Shown piece by piece: positions 15,560 to 26,600 of a DNA stretch of 64,000 nucleotides (the first letter of the stretch is position 1; each line of letters begins with the position of its first letter). Position numbers and translations under genes: made by a program. Source of the stretch: a virus. The DNA lies in the IMG/VR virus record IMGVR_UViG_3300025082_000007, positions 1 to 64,000 of that record. One strand, 5' to 3'. A model generated the notes under the pieces. That model was not told where the DNA came from. It saw only the letters and a program-made list of their open reading frames with translations, and ran no database searches.

Positions 15560-18290
15560 CACTCGTGAGGTTCGCGAGGAGAAGGTGTTGGTCAAGTTAC
15601 TCTTAGGCCAGCGTCAGAAGCGCAAGAAGTATCGGCGCAAGCCGCCCCGCTTCTGGCGCGACTGTGTGAAGATCAAAACGAAGAAGGGTGAGGTCATTCC
15701 CTTCGTGATGAACCGTGCCCAGGTGGTTGTACACGAGGCCCTGGAGAAGCAGAAGCGCGAGACGGGTAGGGTCAGGGCACTGATACCTAAAGCGCGTCAG
15801 CTTGGCGTCTCAACCTATGTGGCGGCACGCTTCTATGCCAACACCACGCTCAATGAAGGCCGACGTACCTACATCCTGACGCACGAGGATCAAGCCACCC
15901 AGGAAATGTTCCAGATGGCCGGGCGCATTCACGCCGGTGTGCCGGATGGCATCAGGGCGGAGGCCTCGACCGACAACGCCAACGAGATGGACTTCGCCGC
16001 CATCAGCAGCGGCTATCGCATTGGCACAGCCAGGACGAAAGCTAAGGGGCGCGGAGGCACTGTCCAGAACTTTCATGGGTGTCTTGCTGAGGGTACTCTT
16101 GTCGTGGACCCACTCACAGCGCGGTTGAGGGAGATCGAGACCTATCGTGTTGGTGATTTGGTGAGAACGCATACTAATGAGACTGCGCCTATATCTCACA
16201 TCTCCACAGGAATGAAGGAGTGTGTCACTCTGATGATGAAGGGGCTGACTAACTTCCCCCTTACCCTCACAAACAACCACCGCCTTTGGACGCGGACTGG
16301 CTGGGCGAAGGCTGGAGCTTTAGATGAGGGGGATGTGGTTGGCTTTCCTGTGCGCGAGATCCATCACGATATTACCCACCTCCCCTTTAGAGTTGAGGGA
16401 GGATATCGCCCGCAAGGAGGAGGCAGTCAGCCCTCTGGCCCAGCCGCCGTCGAAACAGACCATAACCTTGGTCGAGTGGTGGGGCTGTATCTAGCTGAGG
16501 GGTCAATCAAAAGACAACAGACGGGACAGAGGAGGCCGGCGAGTGTAGATTTTGGAGTCCATGAGGATGAAGTCGAAAGAACCATTGAGTGGCTTCAGGC
16601 ATTGGGGGATTGCTGCACCTCAATAAAAGCTCGTCAAGCCAAGGACACAAAAACCGTCCATGTGGTGTCTCGTGGTAGATCGTTCGCAGAGTTTATAGAA
16701 GGTTTGGTTGGTTCAACGGATGCAAAAAGGTTACCGGAGTATTGGTGGTTGATGGGTAAGGAGTTTGTGAGGGGTATGGTTCATGGCTATCTATCTGGTG
16801 ATGGTCATTTCGCTGCCAAAAGAGATCGTCGCATCTCAGCCACATCAATACGGGAAGCTATTTCTATTGGGATGCGTGATGCTATAGCTTCCCTTGGTTA
16901 TGGTTGGGCAGCTATAGCATACAAACCCCCAGGCATCAGGTATGGGCGAGAGGAGCGGCCCGCATACATTCTTCGTCTCACAGGGGAGGGTGTGGAGCGA
17001 TTAAGCCAAGAGTGTGGAAAGCCTTATGTTAAGCGCCAGCGCCCAGACAGGGGCAACTACGGTACGATTAGGGTGGAAGATGGATACGCATGGATGCCCA
17101 TCGTGTCGAAGGTTGTTGCCGGCATGAAACGCATCTTCGACTTTGAGGTTAGTCACAAGGACCACTCCTTCTGCCTCCTCCAGGGTGCCAGCCACAACTC
17201 CGAGATGGCCTACTGGGCCAATGCCGGCGACCACATGGCTGGCGTGATGCAGTCGATCCCCGAGGAGGACGGCACCGAGGTCATCTTCGAGAGTACGGGG
17301 GCCGGCATCGGCAACCTCTTCTACGACCTCTGCATCGAGGCCATGGAGGGGAACGGCGACTTCATCCTGATCTTCCTGCCGTGGCATCTCGATGACGACT
17401 ACCGGCGCACGCCTCCCGAGGACTGGGTGCCGGCGAGCGAGTGGCTCGACTACGGTGCAATGCATGACCTCGACCCCGACCAACTCTACTGGGCTTGGAA
17501 CAAGAACATCGTCTTGGCCAAATCGTGTGGCGGCTCGACCGAGGAGCCCTCGTGGCTGTTCCGTCAGGAGTACCCGGCGACCCTCGATGAGGCCTTCCAG
17601 CTTGTCACCGACGACAGCTTCATCCGACCCGAGATCGTGCTGGCGGCGAGGAAGGCGAGCTTCCCGGCAGCCAACGAGATCATGCCGGTGATCCTCGGGG
17701 TCGACGTGGCTCACGGTGGCAACGACAAGACACGCATCCTCGACCGCCATGGCAGGCGCCTGGGCAGTCTCGTCAACGAGACCTGGGATGAGAGCGATGA
17801 GATGGTGATGGCCGGCATGTTGGCCCAGAAGATCGATGAACTCACCGACATGGGGCGGGGGCCGAAGGCGGTCAACATCGACACCACGGGTGGTTACGGT
17901 GCCGGCCTCGCTGATCGCCTGCTGGAGCGCGGCTACAAGATGGTCAACAAGATCAACTTCGGTCGCAGGGCCAACAACGTTGATAAGCACGCCAACATGC
18001 GGGCGCAGATGTGGGACGACCTCAGGGCGTGGCTGGAGGACGGGGCCGACATCCCCGACGATGAAAAGATCCAGATGCACTTCTGTGCCCCGAAGTCGAA
18101 GCCCGACAGTGGTGGCAGGCTGCTGCTGGAGGCCAAGGAGAAGATCAAGAAGCGCCTCAAATTTTCACCGGATGCCGGGGACGCTGCTGGACTGACCTTC
18201 GCAGTTGCTGTATACGCAGAGCCTAAGAAGATGGATCGATATGAGAGGGCAGCAGCGAAGAGTAAAAGGGGCTCTTCCTGGGCTGCCTAG
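15534..18290 (+). CDS. terL: Terminase large subunit precursor containing an intein
   Basis: 918 residues; about 545 after removal of the 373-residue intein (183-555). The ATPase half has PKARQLGVS at 85-93 as Walker A-like P-loop and, once spliced, FHGSEMAYW as the Walker B region. The nuclease half keeps the RNase H-like acids: Asp724 (GVDVAHGG), Asp783 (NIDTTGG) and Asp880/Asp883 (SPDAGDAAG). It packages DNA into the prohead at the portal and cuts concatemers. The intein sits at the catalytic Walker B segment, so splicing must come first. The start overlaps terS. Confidence 0.93.
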   Translation: MQAPQQFTDTREVREEKVLVKLLLGQRQKRKKYRRKPPRFWRDCVKIKTKKGEVIPFVMNRAQVVVHEALEKQKRETGRVRALIPKARQLGVSTYVAARFYANTTLNEGRRTYILTHEDQATQEMFQMAGRIHAGVPDGIRAEASTDNANEMDFAAISSGYRIGTARTKAKGRGGTVQNFHGCLAEGTLVVDPLTARLREIETYRVGDLVRTHTNETAPISHISTGMKECVTLMMKGLTNFPLTLTNNHRLWTRTGWAKAGALDEGDVVGFPVREIHHDITHLPFRVEGGYRPQGGGSQPSGPAAVETDHNLGRVVGLYLAEGSIKRQQTGQRRPASVDFGVHEDEVERTIEWLQALGDCCTSIKARQAKDTKTVHVVSRGRSFAEFIEGLVGSTDAKRLPEYWWLMGKEFVRGMVHGYLSGDGHFAAKRDRRISATSIREAISIGMRDAIASLGYGWAAIAYKPPGIRYGREERPAYILRLTGEGVERLSQECGKPYVKRQRPDRGNYGTIRVEDGYAWMPIVSKVVAGMKRIFDFEVSHKDHSFCLLQGASHNSEMAYWANAGDHMAGVMQSIPEEDGTEVIFESTGAGIGNLFYDLCIEAMEGNGDFILIFLPWHLDDDYRRTPPEDWVPASEWLDYGAMHDLDPDQLYWAWNKNIVLAKSCGGSTEEPSWLFRQEYPATLDEAFQLVTDDSFIRPEIVLAARKASFPAANEIMPVILGVDVAHGGNDKTRILDRHGRRLGSLVNETWDESDEMVMAGMLAQKIDELTDMGRGPKAVNIDTTGGYGAGLADRLLERGYKMVNKINFGRRANNVDKHANMRAQMWDDLRAWLEDGADIPDDEKIQMHFCAPKSKPDSGGRLLLEAKEKIKKRLKFSPDAGDAAGLTFAVAVYAEPKKMDRYERAAAKSKRGSSWAA
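16080..17198 (+). other. Intein with LAGLIDADG homing endonuclease inside terL
   Basis: 373 residues, first residue Cys (CLAEGTLVVDP), last His-Asn, followed by Ser as +1 residue. Splicing block B is seen as TLTNNHRLW, block F as FDFEVSHKDHSFCL and block G as GASHN. Two LAGLIDADG helices appear as LGRVVGLYLAEGS and MVHGYLSGDG, so a homing endonuclease is present and looks complete. Base use is visibly more AT-rich than the flanking extein, a sign of separate origin. Insertion follows FHG and precedes SEMAYW. Confidence 0.92.
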
Positions 18291-18301
18291 ACGGATGAGT
18301 G

Positions 18302-18436
18302 ATGACCGAGATGATCCAGAAGGTGGCCACCGCAGACCTTGTGGTAGCGTTCCCAGGTGGAAAGGGCACTGCCATGATGGTGAGGGTTGCGGAGAAAACT
18401 GGTGGGAAAGTACAGAGGGTGACAGAAGGCTTGTAA
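18302..18436 (+). CDS. Short SLOG/DUF2493-like protein
   Basis: 44 residues from an ATG after GGATGAGTG. VATADLVVAFPGGKGTAMMV followed by RVAEKTGGKVQRV matches the nucleotide-binding end of DUF2493/SLOG proteins, which bind nucleotides through the Pro-Gly-Gly-x-Gly-Thr loop. The front half of that domain is missing, so it is either a minimal version or a remnant. It lies between terL and the gene before portal. Confidence 0.5.
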   Translation: MTEMIQKVATADLVVAFPGGKGTAMMVRVAEKTGGKVQRVTEGL

Positions 18437-18472
18437 CCAGCTACACTTCCCGCCTCCAGCCAGGAGAACGGC

Positions 18473-19114
18473 ATGGGCTTACTCTGCAAGGTGCTTGGTC
18501 ACAAGTTCGAGGCGCTCCCCCTCTCGGGAGGTGTCGTTCGTTGTGTGCGCTGTCAGACCAAGAGCCTCTCGATCACGGAGCAGATGAAAAAGATAGCGCA
18601 GGGTGAGATTGAGTACGCCTCACGGGTCAGTGCCGTCACCTCACCCCTCGAAGGTGTTTCCGAGGAGGAGTTCACAAAGGCCCGGCGTGAGGCCCATGAG
18701 GAGGGTAAGGCACCCCCACCGCTGGGGGTGAGCATGCTGGGCCTTATCGGGGAAGACGGGAAACAACTCCCAGGAATGACGTGGCCTCCAGGCTCTCTCC
18801 CTCGTGCTGGTGAGGGCGACTTATTTGCAGTGCGCATTATTAGGGTTCGCGCCCTCCTCGCAGATCGCAACACCACCATCTCCAAGCTCCGCTCCAAAAA
18901 CGAGCGCCTCTGGCGCCGGCAGCGCCGGCTGCATAAGGAGATCAAGGAGCTTCACGAGATGATCGATGCGGTCCCCCATGAGGTGAGGATGGCGTGTCTT
19001 AAGGCGACAGTCGAGGATGTAGCAAAGGTCGAGGGTATGATGTCTTGGCCATGGCTCGTCCCGGATGACGACGACGTGGTGAAGGACCAGACCCTTGTTG
19101 GAGGCACAGCCTGA
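18473..19114 (+). CDS. Coiled-coil protein with N-terminal Cys pair, before portal
   Basis: 213 residues, preceded by CAGGAGAACGGC. The opening LLCKVLGHKFEALPLSGGVV, then RCVRCQ, resembles small phage proteins with a GHK/CxxC metal site. Residues about 118-165 (LLADRNTTISKLRSKNERLW) form a coiled coil. The stop overlaps the portal start. It might be a head-completion or assembly factor, by position only. Confidence 0.5.
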   Translation: MGLLCKVLGHKFEALPLSGGVVRCVRCQTKSLSITEQMKKIAQGEIEYASRVSAVTSPLEGVSEEEFTKARREAHEEGKAPPPLGVSMLGLIGEDGKQLPGMTWPPGSLPRAGEGDLFAVRIIRVRALLADRNTTISKLRSKNERLWRRQRRLHKEIKELHEMIDAVPHEVRMACLKATVEDVAKVEGMMSWPWLVPDDDDVVKDQTLVGGTA

Positions 19115-21225
19115 TGCCCCTTGCTGACGACGAACTTATCAATCAAATTACCCGCAACCGCAAGCGAGCCGAGAGCCATTCAGGTGACTGGCGCAGCGAG
19201 GCCAGGATGGCTTTTGACATGGTTGCCGGCGAACAGTGGGATGACAAGGACAAGGCCCTCCTAACAGAGCAGCTTCGACCCGTGATCACGTTCAACCGCA
19301 TCGGCCCCGTGGTTGATGTCGTTGCTGGCATGGAAGTCGGCAATCGACAAGAGGTCCGATACTATCCCCGCGAGGAGGGTGATGCTGCCGTCAACGAGTT
19401 GTTCACAGGCGCAGCGAGTTGGGTTCGAGACCTTTGTGATGCCGAGGATGAGGAGAGTGACGCCTTCCTTGATTGTGTCACATGCGGCATGGGGTGGACC
19501 GAGACCCATCTGGAGTATGACGTTGACCCTGAAGGCAGGATCAACATAGATCGAACTGATCCCCTTGAGATGTGGTGGGACGCCACGGCGAAGCGCAACA
19601 ACCTTGGGGATGCCCGATGGCTGCAGCGGGTCAAGAAGTTCTCGATCAACGGCTTCGAGGCACGCTGGCCCAACAAGCTAGAGATGGTTGGGAACAGAGC
19701 CCTGTGGAAGGACAAGGAGGTGCTACCCGACACCCACGATGCCAGTGAGGCCTGGAAATACGAGACTGACCAGGGCGACAAGATCAATCGAGATGACCCC
19801 AGCATCTGGGTGGTCGAGCAGCAGTGGTTCGAACTAGAGACAATCTACAAAGTGGCTGACCCCGAGAGCCAAAAAATCGTCACCTTCAAGCACGCTGAGT
19901 TCTCGAAGGTCAAGGACCAACTCGATGCCCTTGGCGTGAAGTATGTCAAGACCAAGAGCCGGGTCTACTATCGAGCCTACGCTGCCGGCAAGACCATTCT
20001 CGAAAACAAGAAGTCATCCTCGCAGACAGGCTTCACCTATCGCGCCATCACAGGCAAGCGAGATAGGAACAAAAACACTTGGTACGGCCTCGTTCGAGGC
20101 ATGACGGACCCACAGAAGTGGGCCAATAAATTTTTTAGCCAGATCCTCCACATCATCAATGCCAACTCCAAGGGTGGCATCATCGCGGAGGAGGACGCCT
20201 TCGCAGATCCTCGCAAGGCGGAGGCGGAGTGGGCCAAGCCCGATGCCGTCACGCTGGTCAAGCCCAACAGCCTGGACAAGGTCCGTGACAAGGCCATGGC
20301 CCAATTCCCTGCCGGCATTGACCGCATGATGGAGTTTGCCATCCAGTCGATCCGTGACACTGGCGGCGTCAATCTTGAGATCCTCGGTATGGCTGACCGC
20401 AACCAGCCGGGTGTGTTGGAACACCAGAGGAAGAAGGCCGGTTACAATATTTTGGCTCGCGTCTTTGACAGCCTTCGAAGATATCGCAAAGAACAGGGCC
20501 GGACGTTGCTGGAGTTCATCCAGGAACATCTCACTGATGGCCGCTTGATCCGCATCGACAGCGAGCTTGGCCCCCAGTACGTCAAGCTGACGCGTAACAA
20601 GGCAGTGGTGACCTACGACGTGGTCGTGGACGAGGCTGCCTCCAGTCCCAACCAGAAGGAGGAGGTCTTCGCCGTCCTGACGCAACTCATGCCCTTCCTC
20701 ACCCAGATTGGCATCACGCCACCCATCGACACCATCGACTATCTGCCACTGCCGGCGACGTTGTTGGCCAAGTGGAAGAAAGAGATGGCTGAGAACAAAG
20801 AAAATCCCGAGATGCAGCGCATGCAGCAAGAGATGCAGCAGATGCAGCAGATGTTGGCCAAGGCCGAGATCGAGAAGGACTTCGCCAAGGCGGAACTCGA
20901 CAAGGCCAAGGTTGCCCTCACCCAGGCACAGACGCAGACGGAGTTGGCCAAGACGGACCTCGACGCCACCAAACTGGGCATCGAGGCCAACAAGCTCGAA
21001 GTCTCGATGGCGCAGCACGACGACCACATGGGCAAGGCTCGCGAGGACCACGGCGACCGTATGGGCCTTGACCTCCTTAGGCACGACGACGGCATAGCTG
21101 ACCGGGCCGAGGAGCGAATGGTTGCTGGTGCCAGGGAAGTGGCCAAGACAGAAATCGAGGAGATGAAGATCGAGGCCTCTCGTCCTCAGGAGGGGGTGGG
21201 TTACGAGACCGGGCCGAGGTTCTAG
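19114..21225 (+). CDS. Portal protein, P22-like
   Basis: 703 residues, near the usual size of P22-type portals. Recognisable segments are AFDMVAGEQWDDKDKALL, PVITFNRIGPVVDVVAGMEV, the acidic cap region, and GGVNLEILGMADRNQPGVLE. A long Gln/Glu/Lys-rich helix near residues 550-640 would form the barrel seen in P22. Twelve copies form the ring through which terminase pumps DNA and to which the tail attaches. It follows the terminase genes. Confidence 0.9.
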   Translation: MPLADDELINQITRNRKRAESHSGDWRSEARMAFDMVAGEQWDDKDKALLTEQLRPVITFNRIGPVVDVVAGMEVGNRQEVRYYPREEGDAAVNELFTGAASWVRDLCDAEDEESDAFLDCVTCGMGWTETHLEYDVDPEGRINIDRTDPLEMWWDATAKRNNLGDARWLQRVKKFSINGFEARWPNKLEMVGNRALWKDKEVLPDTHDASEAWKYETDQGDKINRDDPSIWVVEQQWFELETIYKVADPESQKIVTFKHAEFSKVKDQLDALGVKYVKTKSRVYYRAYAAGKTILENKKSSSQTGFTYRAITGKRDRNKNTWYGLVRGMTDPQKWANKFFSQILHIINANSKGGIIAEEDAFADPRKAEAEWAKPDAVTLVKPNSLDKVRDKAMAQFPAGIDRMMEFAIQSIRDTGGVNLEILGMADRNQPGVLEHQRKKAGYNILARVFDSLRRYRKEQGRTLLEFIQEHLTDGRLIRIDSELGPQYVKLTRNKAVVTYDVVVDEAASSPNQKEEVFAVLTQLMPFLTQIGITPPIDTIDYLPLPATLLAKWKKEMAENKENPEMQRMQQEMQQMQQMLAKAEIEKDFAKAELDKAKVALTQAQTQTELAKTDLDATKLGIEANKLEVSMAQHDDHMGKAREDHGDRMGLDLLRHDDGIADRAEERMVAGAREVAKTEIEEMKIEASRPQEGVGYETGPRF

Positions 21226-21228
21226 ACT

Positions 21229-23691
21229 ATGGCCCTCAACACCATGCTCAACACGAACACCAACGTCCCCTCGTGGGCGGGGGACGCTCTTGGTGTGGGT
21301 GCGACAACCCAGCCCGTCTGGGCAACTGACTCTGGTTGGCCACAGAGCAACCGTCTCCGAGAGGGCAGCAAGAAGAGCCCCTCACAGACGCTGAAAGAGG
21401 CTTATGCGTCCACCCGCCTGGGAGAGATCTACAAAGCTCCCAGCACCACACTCGCTCCCATAGTGTCGGCCCCACCCTCCCCCGCGCCGGCACCAGTGGC
21501 CACCCCAGCCTCGTGGTTGCCCCCGGTAGGGGCCAGTGGGGCTGGGGGAGGGAGCATGCCTATGGGAGGCAGCACGGTCACGACAGGGGGTGGTGGGGGC
21601 GGCATTGACGCCGGCAGCATGCTCAGCGGCCTCGGGAGCTTGGCCTCTGGTGGCCCCGGGAGCTTGGCCTCTGGTGGCTCCGACATACTAGAGCAAATCT
21701 CAGACTGGTTCAGCCCCAAATTTGGCCTAGGCTCAAGCACAATGAATGCAGGGGGAGCAACATTTGCTGAAGCCGCTGGCGCTCTAGGAATGACACCTTC
21801 TGCACTAGCTGCCATGGGTCCAGAAGGTATGGCCTTAGCGCAAGGTGTAGGTATCCCAGGTACGGCCGGAAACGCAGCATCAGTCTTTGGTGCTGGGGGT
21901 GGTAGTTTGGGTAGCGGAGCTGCCTATCCTACCGACACCCTTGCCGGCGACTATGGTCAGAACACGACTTTTGGTGGGTCTGGCGGTGATGACATCCTCG
22001 GTGGTGTCGGGGACTACTTCAGCCCCTCGGCTGGGTCGCAGACTTTGGCAGATTATGCTGCTTCTCAGGGGCTTGCTTCGACAGCGGCGGCGCCCTGGAT
22101 TGGGGCGCCGCTTCCCGCTAGCAGCAATACAATCGGCACGATGCTGGCTGGGTGGGGCGGGTTGAGTGCCCCAGGCACTGCCTCCTTGGTGGCTGCTGGC
22201 ATGCCCAGCCTTCCTGCTGGCATGCTCGCCGGCCTCGCCAGCCCCGCCGCCTGGGCCGCACTCCCCATCACACTGGGTATCCAATCACTCCTCACCCGAG
22301 GCGACACCAAGGAGGAGGAAGCGGCCAAGGCAAAATGGATTGCCCGCGTCGAGAAGAACCTCAGCGACATCCGCCACGGTCGCATCGACAGCGCCTCGGG
22401 CTTGGCCAACATCACCATGGGCCGGCGCAACGAAAGCAACCGTCACCTCCTCGAACGCACGGCCGCCGGCAGCCATGATGTCTCCCCGCTTGGGGCCGAC
22501 AAGCTCCGTGCGAACCAAGCCTGGGGCGGACTGAAAGACGTTGCCCTACTCGACAGCTATCAGGCGGAGGGTCACTTCGATGACCCGTCTCAGATCGCGG
22601 AACTCGACAGGTGGCGGAAGAAGCTGCTGGCTGATGCCGGCATCGCTGACCGGGCTGAATACGACAAGCTCTTCGCTGATTGGAAGAAGCTCCAGCAGCA
22701 GGGGGCCACGCAGGGCGGGGAGGGGGCAGACTATTGGCGGCAGCAGACAGCCACTGCCTACCTTAACAACCCTGAGACGCGCCGCCTCATCGATCTCTTT
22801 GGGGGCAATGAGTTCCGCGATAACTTGGGCCTGGAGCGGATGAATATAATGAATAACCCCGGCGATGGTGGGGGGCCACCGCCCAGCATCCCCATCACCC
22901 AGGTGCCGCTGGACTACCGCGACAACGAGTTCATCAACCCCAACTACCAGCCGCCTCGACCCGACCTCATGGAGGGTATCGAGCAGTTGCCTGACGGGCG
23001 CTACTGGCGCTCAGAAGGGCCAGGAGACATTCCGTCCAGCGGTAACATGGTGCCTGCCTCTGAGTTTGCTTCGTTGCAGCAGCAGATGGCTGCTCCTGTG
23101 CCCACCACTGACCACCGCTCCGCCGGGTTGGAGCGTCTCCTCGCCGAGCGGAAAGTTGCCCCGGCAGGCCAACCTGCCAACCTGGAGGGTCTGAAGCAAC
23201 TCCCTGGCGGCGGTGGTTGGTGGCGACCCGAGGGGCCAAACGACATTCCGTCCAGCGGCAACACCATCGACCCGGCTTCGTATGGCGGGGGCGCGCCTTC
23301 GGAGATATGGCGGGGGTTGCCACCACCCACAACCGCGTTGTCCGATCTCTCGGGCGCATCGGGTCCATTGACGAACGCCCAGATCCAGTCGAAGGTATCC
23401 GCAGGCGCTAACCCGGCTGGCCTTATGGGCTGGGCAACTGACGGATCATTCGGCACGCCGCCTGACCCTTCGGCTTCCATGCTCAACCTCCAGAGCTTTA
23501 CGGACATCCCAGGCATGGCTGGCCGCTCCTCGGGAGATCTCATTGGCATCAACCCCGGCTTCACTGATCCAGCGGTCCAACAGGCCTATACTGGGTTCAC
23601 CGGAAACGTGCCGGGTGCCGGTCGCACCCTCCTCGATCTCTTCAACGCCAACCCCACGGCTTACTCTCGCTTCCAGCAGGCGCTGGCCTAG
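21229..23691 (+). CDS. Large low-complexity virion-region protein
   Basis: 820 residues, Gly/Pro/Ser-rich, with collagen-like stretches at the front. Two related segments stand out near residues 580-605 and 655-680: IEQLPDGRYWRSEGPGDIPS and LKQLPGGGGWWRPEGPNDIP, each ending in SSGN. The middle holds helical segments (RIDSASGLANITMGRRNESN). It starts three bases after portal. I expect an internal or ejected virion protein from position and composition, but no domain is certain. Confidence 0.5.
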   Translation: MALNTMLNTNTNVPSWAGDALGVGATTQPVWATDSGWPQSNRLREGSKKSPSQTLKEAYASTRLGEIYKAPSTTLAPIVSAPPSPAPAPVATPASWLPPVGASGAGGGSMPMGGSTVTTGGGGGGIDAGSMLSGLGSLASGGPGSLASGGSDILEQISDWFSPKFGLGSSTMNAGGATFAEAAGALGMTPSALAAMGPEGMALAQGVGIPGTAGNAASVFGAGGGSLGSGAAYPTDTLAGDYGQNTTFGGSGGDDILGGVGDYFSPSAGSQTLADYAASQGLASTAAAPWIGAPLPASSNTIGTMLAGWGGLSAPGTASLVAAGMPSLPAGMLAGLASPAAWAALPITLGIQSLLTRGDTKEEEAAKAKWIARVEKNLSDIRHGRIDSASGLANITMGRRNESNRHLLERTAAGSHDVSPLGADKLRANQAWGGLKDVALLDSYQAEGHFDDPSQIAELDRWRKKLLADAGIADRAEYDKLFADWKKLQQQGATQGGEGADYWRQQTATAYLNNPETRRLIDLFGGNEFRDNLGLERMNIMNNPGDGGGPPPSIPITQVPLDYRDNEFINPNYQPPRPDLMEGIEQLPDGRYWRSEGPGDIPSSGNMVPASEFASLQQQMAAPVPTTDHRSAGLERLLAERKVAPAGQPANLEGLKQLPGGGGWWRPEGPNDIPSSGNTIDPASYGGGAPSEIWRGLPPPTTALSDLSGASGPLTNAQIQSKVSAGANPAGLMGWATDGSFGTPPDPSASMLNLQSFTDIPGMAGRSSGDLIGINPGFTDPAVQQAYTGFTGNVPGAGRTLLDLFNANPTAYSRFQQALA

Positions 23692-23694
23692 AAA

Positions 23695-26600
23695 ATGGTT
23701 TACCCTGATCACATTTTACGGCAAAACCCCACAATGACAGGCATGCCGGCAGAAATGCTGCTCTCGCCCGTCTACCCAGGAGAGGCGCCCATGCAGGCGC
23801 CGCCGGGAGCGGTTTCATCCCCCGCTCCGCTGCCTAGTGCAGCCGCCGCCCCTTCAGCCGCATCACCTGATGGGCCGGGCGCCTCTCCGCCTCAGCTCAA
23901 TCAAGCCGGCTTCGACAAGATGTTCGGGCCGAAGCCTCAAGGGCTTCAGCCCAATCCCACCGTGGAGAAGGTGAAGGCGCAGGTGGCGGAGCAGTCGGAG
24001 AAGATCAAAGGTCGCCGCGATGCGCTCAAGACCGGGGGCTTCCGCATGCCTCACACCCCGACGATGGCGGAGCAGGCGCGGCAGGCCATAGCGGCCCAGC
24101 CGCCGCCCTCGCGCACGGACCTGGGCTACCCCGCCGCCGAGGTCGAGGCTGCCGCTGCCCAGGCTCGTCAGGCTGCCGGCATCACGCCTGCGATGATGGC
24201 GCAGCCGGTCAATCCGCTGGCGTCAGTGCCTTCGCCAGACGCCCTCATCGAGAGGCAGATGGAAGGCATGCAGCCGGGCCAGTCCATGTTCTTCAATCAG
24301 CATGGGCAGCAGTACGCCCCCAACGCGACATCGGTGACGGCGGGCGGGCCGTCCTGGCGTGCCGAGAACCCCTGGTACGATCCCAAGTTCGACTACCTGC
24401 CCTTCCTCGGCATGTACGGCGTTACGCGAGACCTGATGGAGAAGGTCGAGGCCGGCCAGCCAGCCGCCGTCGAGAAGTTCGTCATGGCGGCGTCCCTGGC
24501 TGGTTTGCCATCGCTGTTCCGAGGCCTCGCGCCCGGCAAGCTGGGGTCGGCTTTGAAGACTGCCGGCGCCCTCCCCTCGACCTCACCAGCTCCTTACGGC
24601 ACGAAGTACGCTAAGGCCCTGGAGAGGCTCGCTGACGATTTCGTCAAAGATGAACGCGGCACGCTCGCTGGCTCTAAGGCGGTTGGCGCCAATCTGCCGG
24701 CGATGCAGCGGGCGAGGGGCGCTCTTGCTGAAGGCACTGATCCCAAGAAGGTGGTCAAGCAGACGGGCTGGCACGAGGCCCCCGGCGGTCGCATGGCCTT
24801 CGAGATCAGCGACAAGAACGCCAAGCTGAAGCCGTGGCCTGCGGACATTGGCAACAGGAGGCAGGCGAGGCGGCGCGTGAAGCTGAGTGAATTATTGGAT
24901 CACGAGGAGCTTTACGAACTCTACCCTGAACTCAAGGACATCGAGGTGGTCAGCCTTGGTAGGTCTGCCCTCGGTGGTGTGATCCTTCCCAATGCGAAGA
25001 CCAACTGGAAGCCCCTAGTCTTCGTGAACGCTATGGACCTTGTCTCGAGGCCCAAACGGGTCAGGACGACGCTGCTGCACGAGATCCAACACCTCATCCA
25101 GGGTATAGAGGGTTGGCCCAGGGGGACAAGCACCTCGATCCAGGCCGACAAGTTCCGCGAGGCCATTGAGAGTGCTGATGATGCCGTGAGGGCGGGGGCT
25201 GAGGCGGAGTTGTCGGCACAGGTTCGAGCGATAGAGAATGCGAACGGCTTTCGATTTCGCGAGCTATCCGTGGATCAACAAGGGCGTGTCATTGATATGG
25301 CGGTGAATAACGTCGTCATCGACCGATACAACTTGAGTGCCGGCGAGGCGATGGCGAGAGCCGTAGAGTTGAGGTCGAACCAAGCGCCCGCCACCCAGGC
25401 CAAGAAGCCCTTCTGGGAGGCCTACCGGAGCGAAGGCAAGCCTGTCGATCAGAAGGAGTTGATCGTTGAGTGGGATGTACCCGGCGAACTCCCCTCGGGT
25501 GAGATGCGACCGTGGCGGATGTCGTTGCCGGCGATGCTCAAGGAAGAGCCCGCCTCCATGGTCCCAGGCCCAGCCCGGTCATTGATGACGGCGCCCGTTC
25601 TTGTTGAGAGGAAATACGCAGCCGACCTCCGGGCCGCTGCCGGTGTCGAGAGCCTCCCCACCCACATGGCCTCAACCTTAGCGAAGCCCGTGACCTCGAT
25701 GGTGCCGGATGGGCCTGTGAGGGCAGCCTCGATGACGGACCCACCCATGCCTGAGCTTGGGGCGCGGTATCCTGAGGTCGGGCCGGCGGTTGAGCGAACC
25801 AACGCAGGCGGTGGCAAATACCTGGGCAAGGGTTACTCTGATGAAGAGGAGGCCCTCAAGAAGATAATGCCTGACATTCAGGACAGCATCGATGCTGGTG
25901 ACTACAGGCCCTACTTTGACATATCGAAGCGGGCCGATGTTGACCCGAAGAGGTATCCCCTCGAAGGGGACACGCTGAAGTCTAGGCCGGCGAAGGACGC
26001 CACCATCGCCAAGCACATGCCCAAGGCTCGCAACCCTGAGGCCAGGAAGCGCATTCTGGCAGCCTTCGAGCGTGGCAAGCAATTGCCGGGCGCTGCTGAC
26101 TGGTACTTTATGGCCCAGCTTGAGAAGGAGTTCATCAAAGAGCTTGGCGCCAAGGCTGGCCGGGAGGCCTTCAGGAAGAAGTTCTCCGTGGCCATGGCGG
26201 CGACCACTGGCGGCGCTGATCCGAGGGCCAACTTTCGCATGGCTATGTATGGGAACTGGCTTGATGAGAGGGGCCTTCCCTATCCCCAGGCGACCCATGA
26301 GATACCGTACCCGGCAGGAGGCAAGACGGTTGTCGGGAATTACAAGCAGCATCGGAAGGCCATGGAGGAAATGGGTTTCAGTTGGGACAAGAACTCGAAG
26401 CGGTTCAATTTCCAGGGCGCCTTCGAGGGCCACCGTAAGGTTACCATTGATGAGCAAATTGGGACGGAACTGTTCGGCCTTAAGGGCGCACCTTCAGAGA
26501 CGCATACCTATGGCCTCTTTGAGGAGGTTCTGAGGGAGATGGCTGCTGAGGCCGGTGTCGATCCGCGCTATTTCCAAGAGATCATCTGGGCTGGTGCTAA

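Noticed and set aside
17001-18080. 359-codon leftward open frame in terL
   Set aside because: Antisense shadow of the nuclease half of terL, with GC-skewed codons and no recognised domain or Shine-Dalgarno.
20014-21084. 356-codon leftward open frame in portal gene
   Set aside because: Leu/His/Val-rich reading of the portal's Lys/Glu/Gln helix on the other strand; no independent support.
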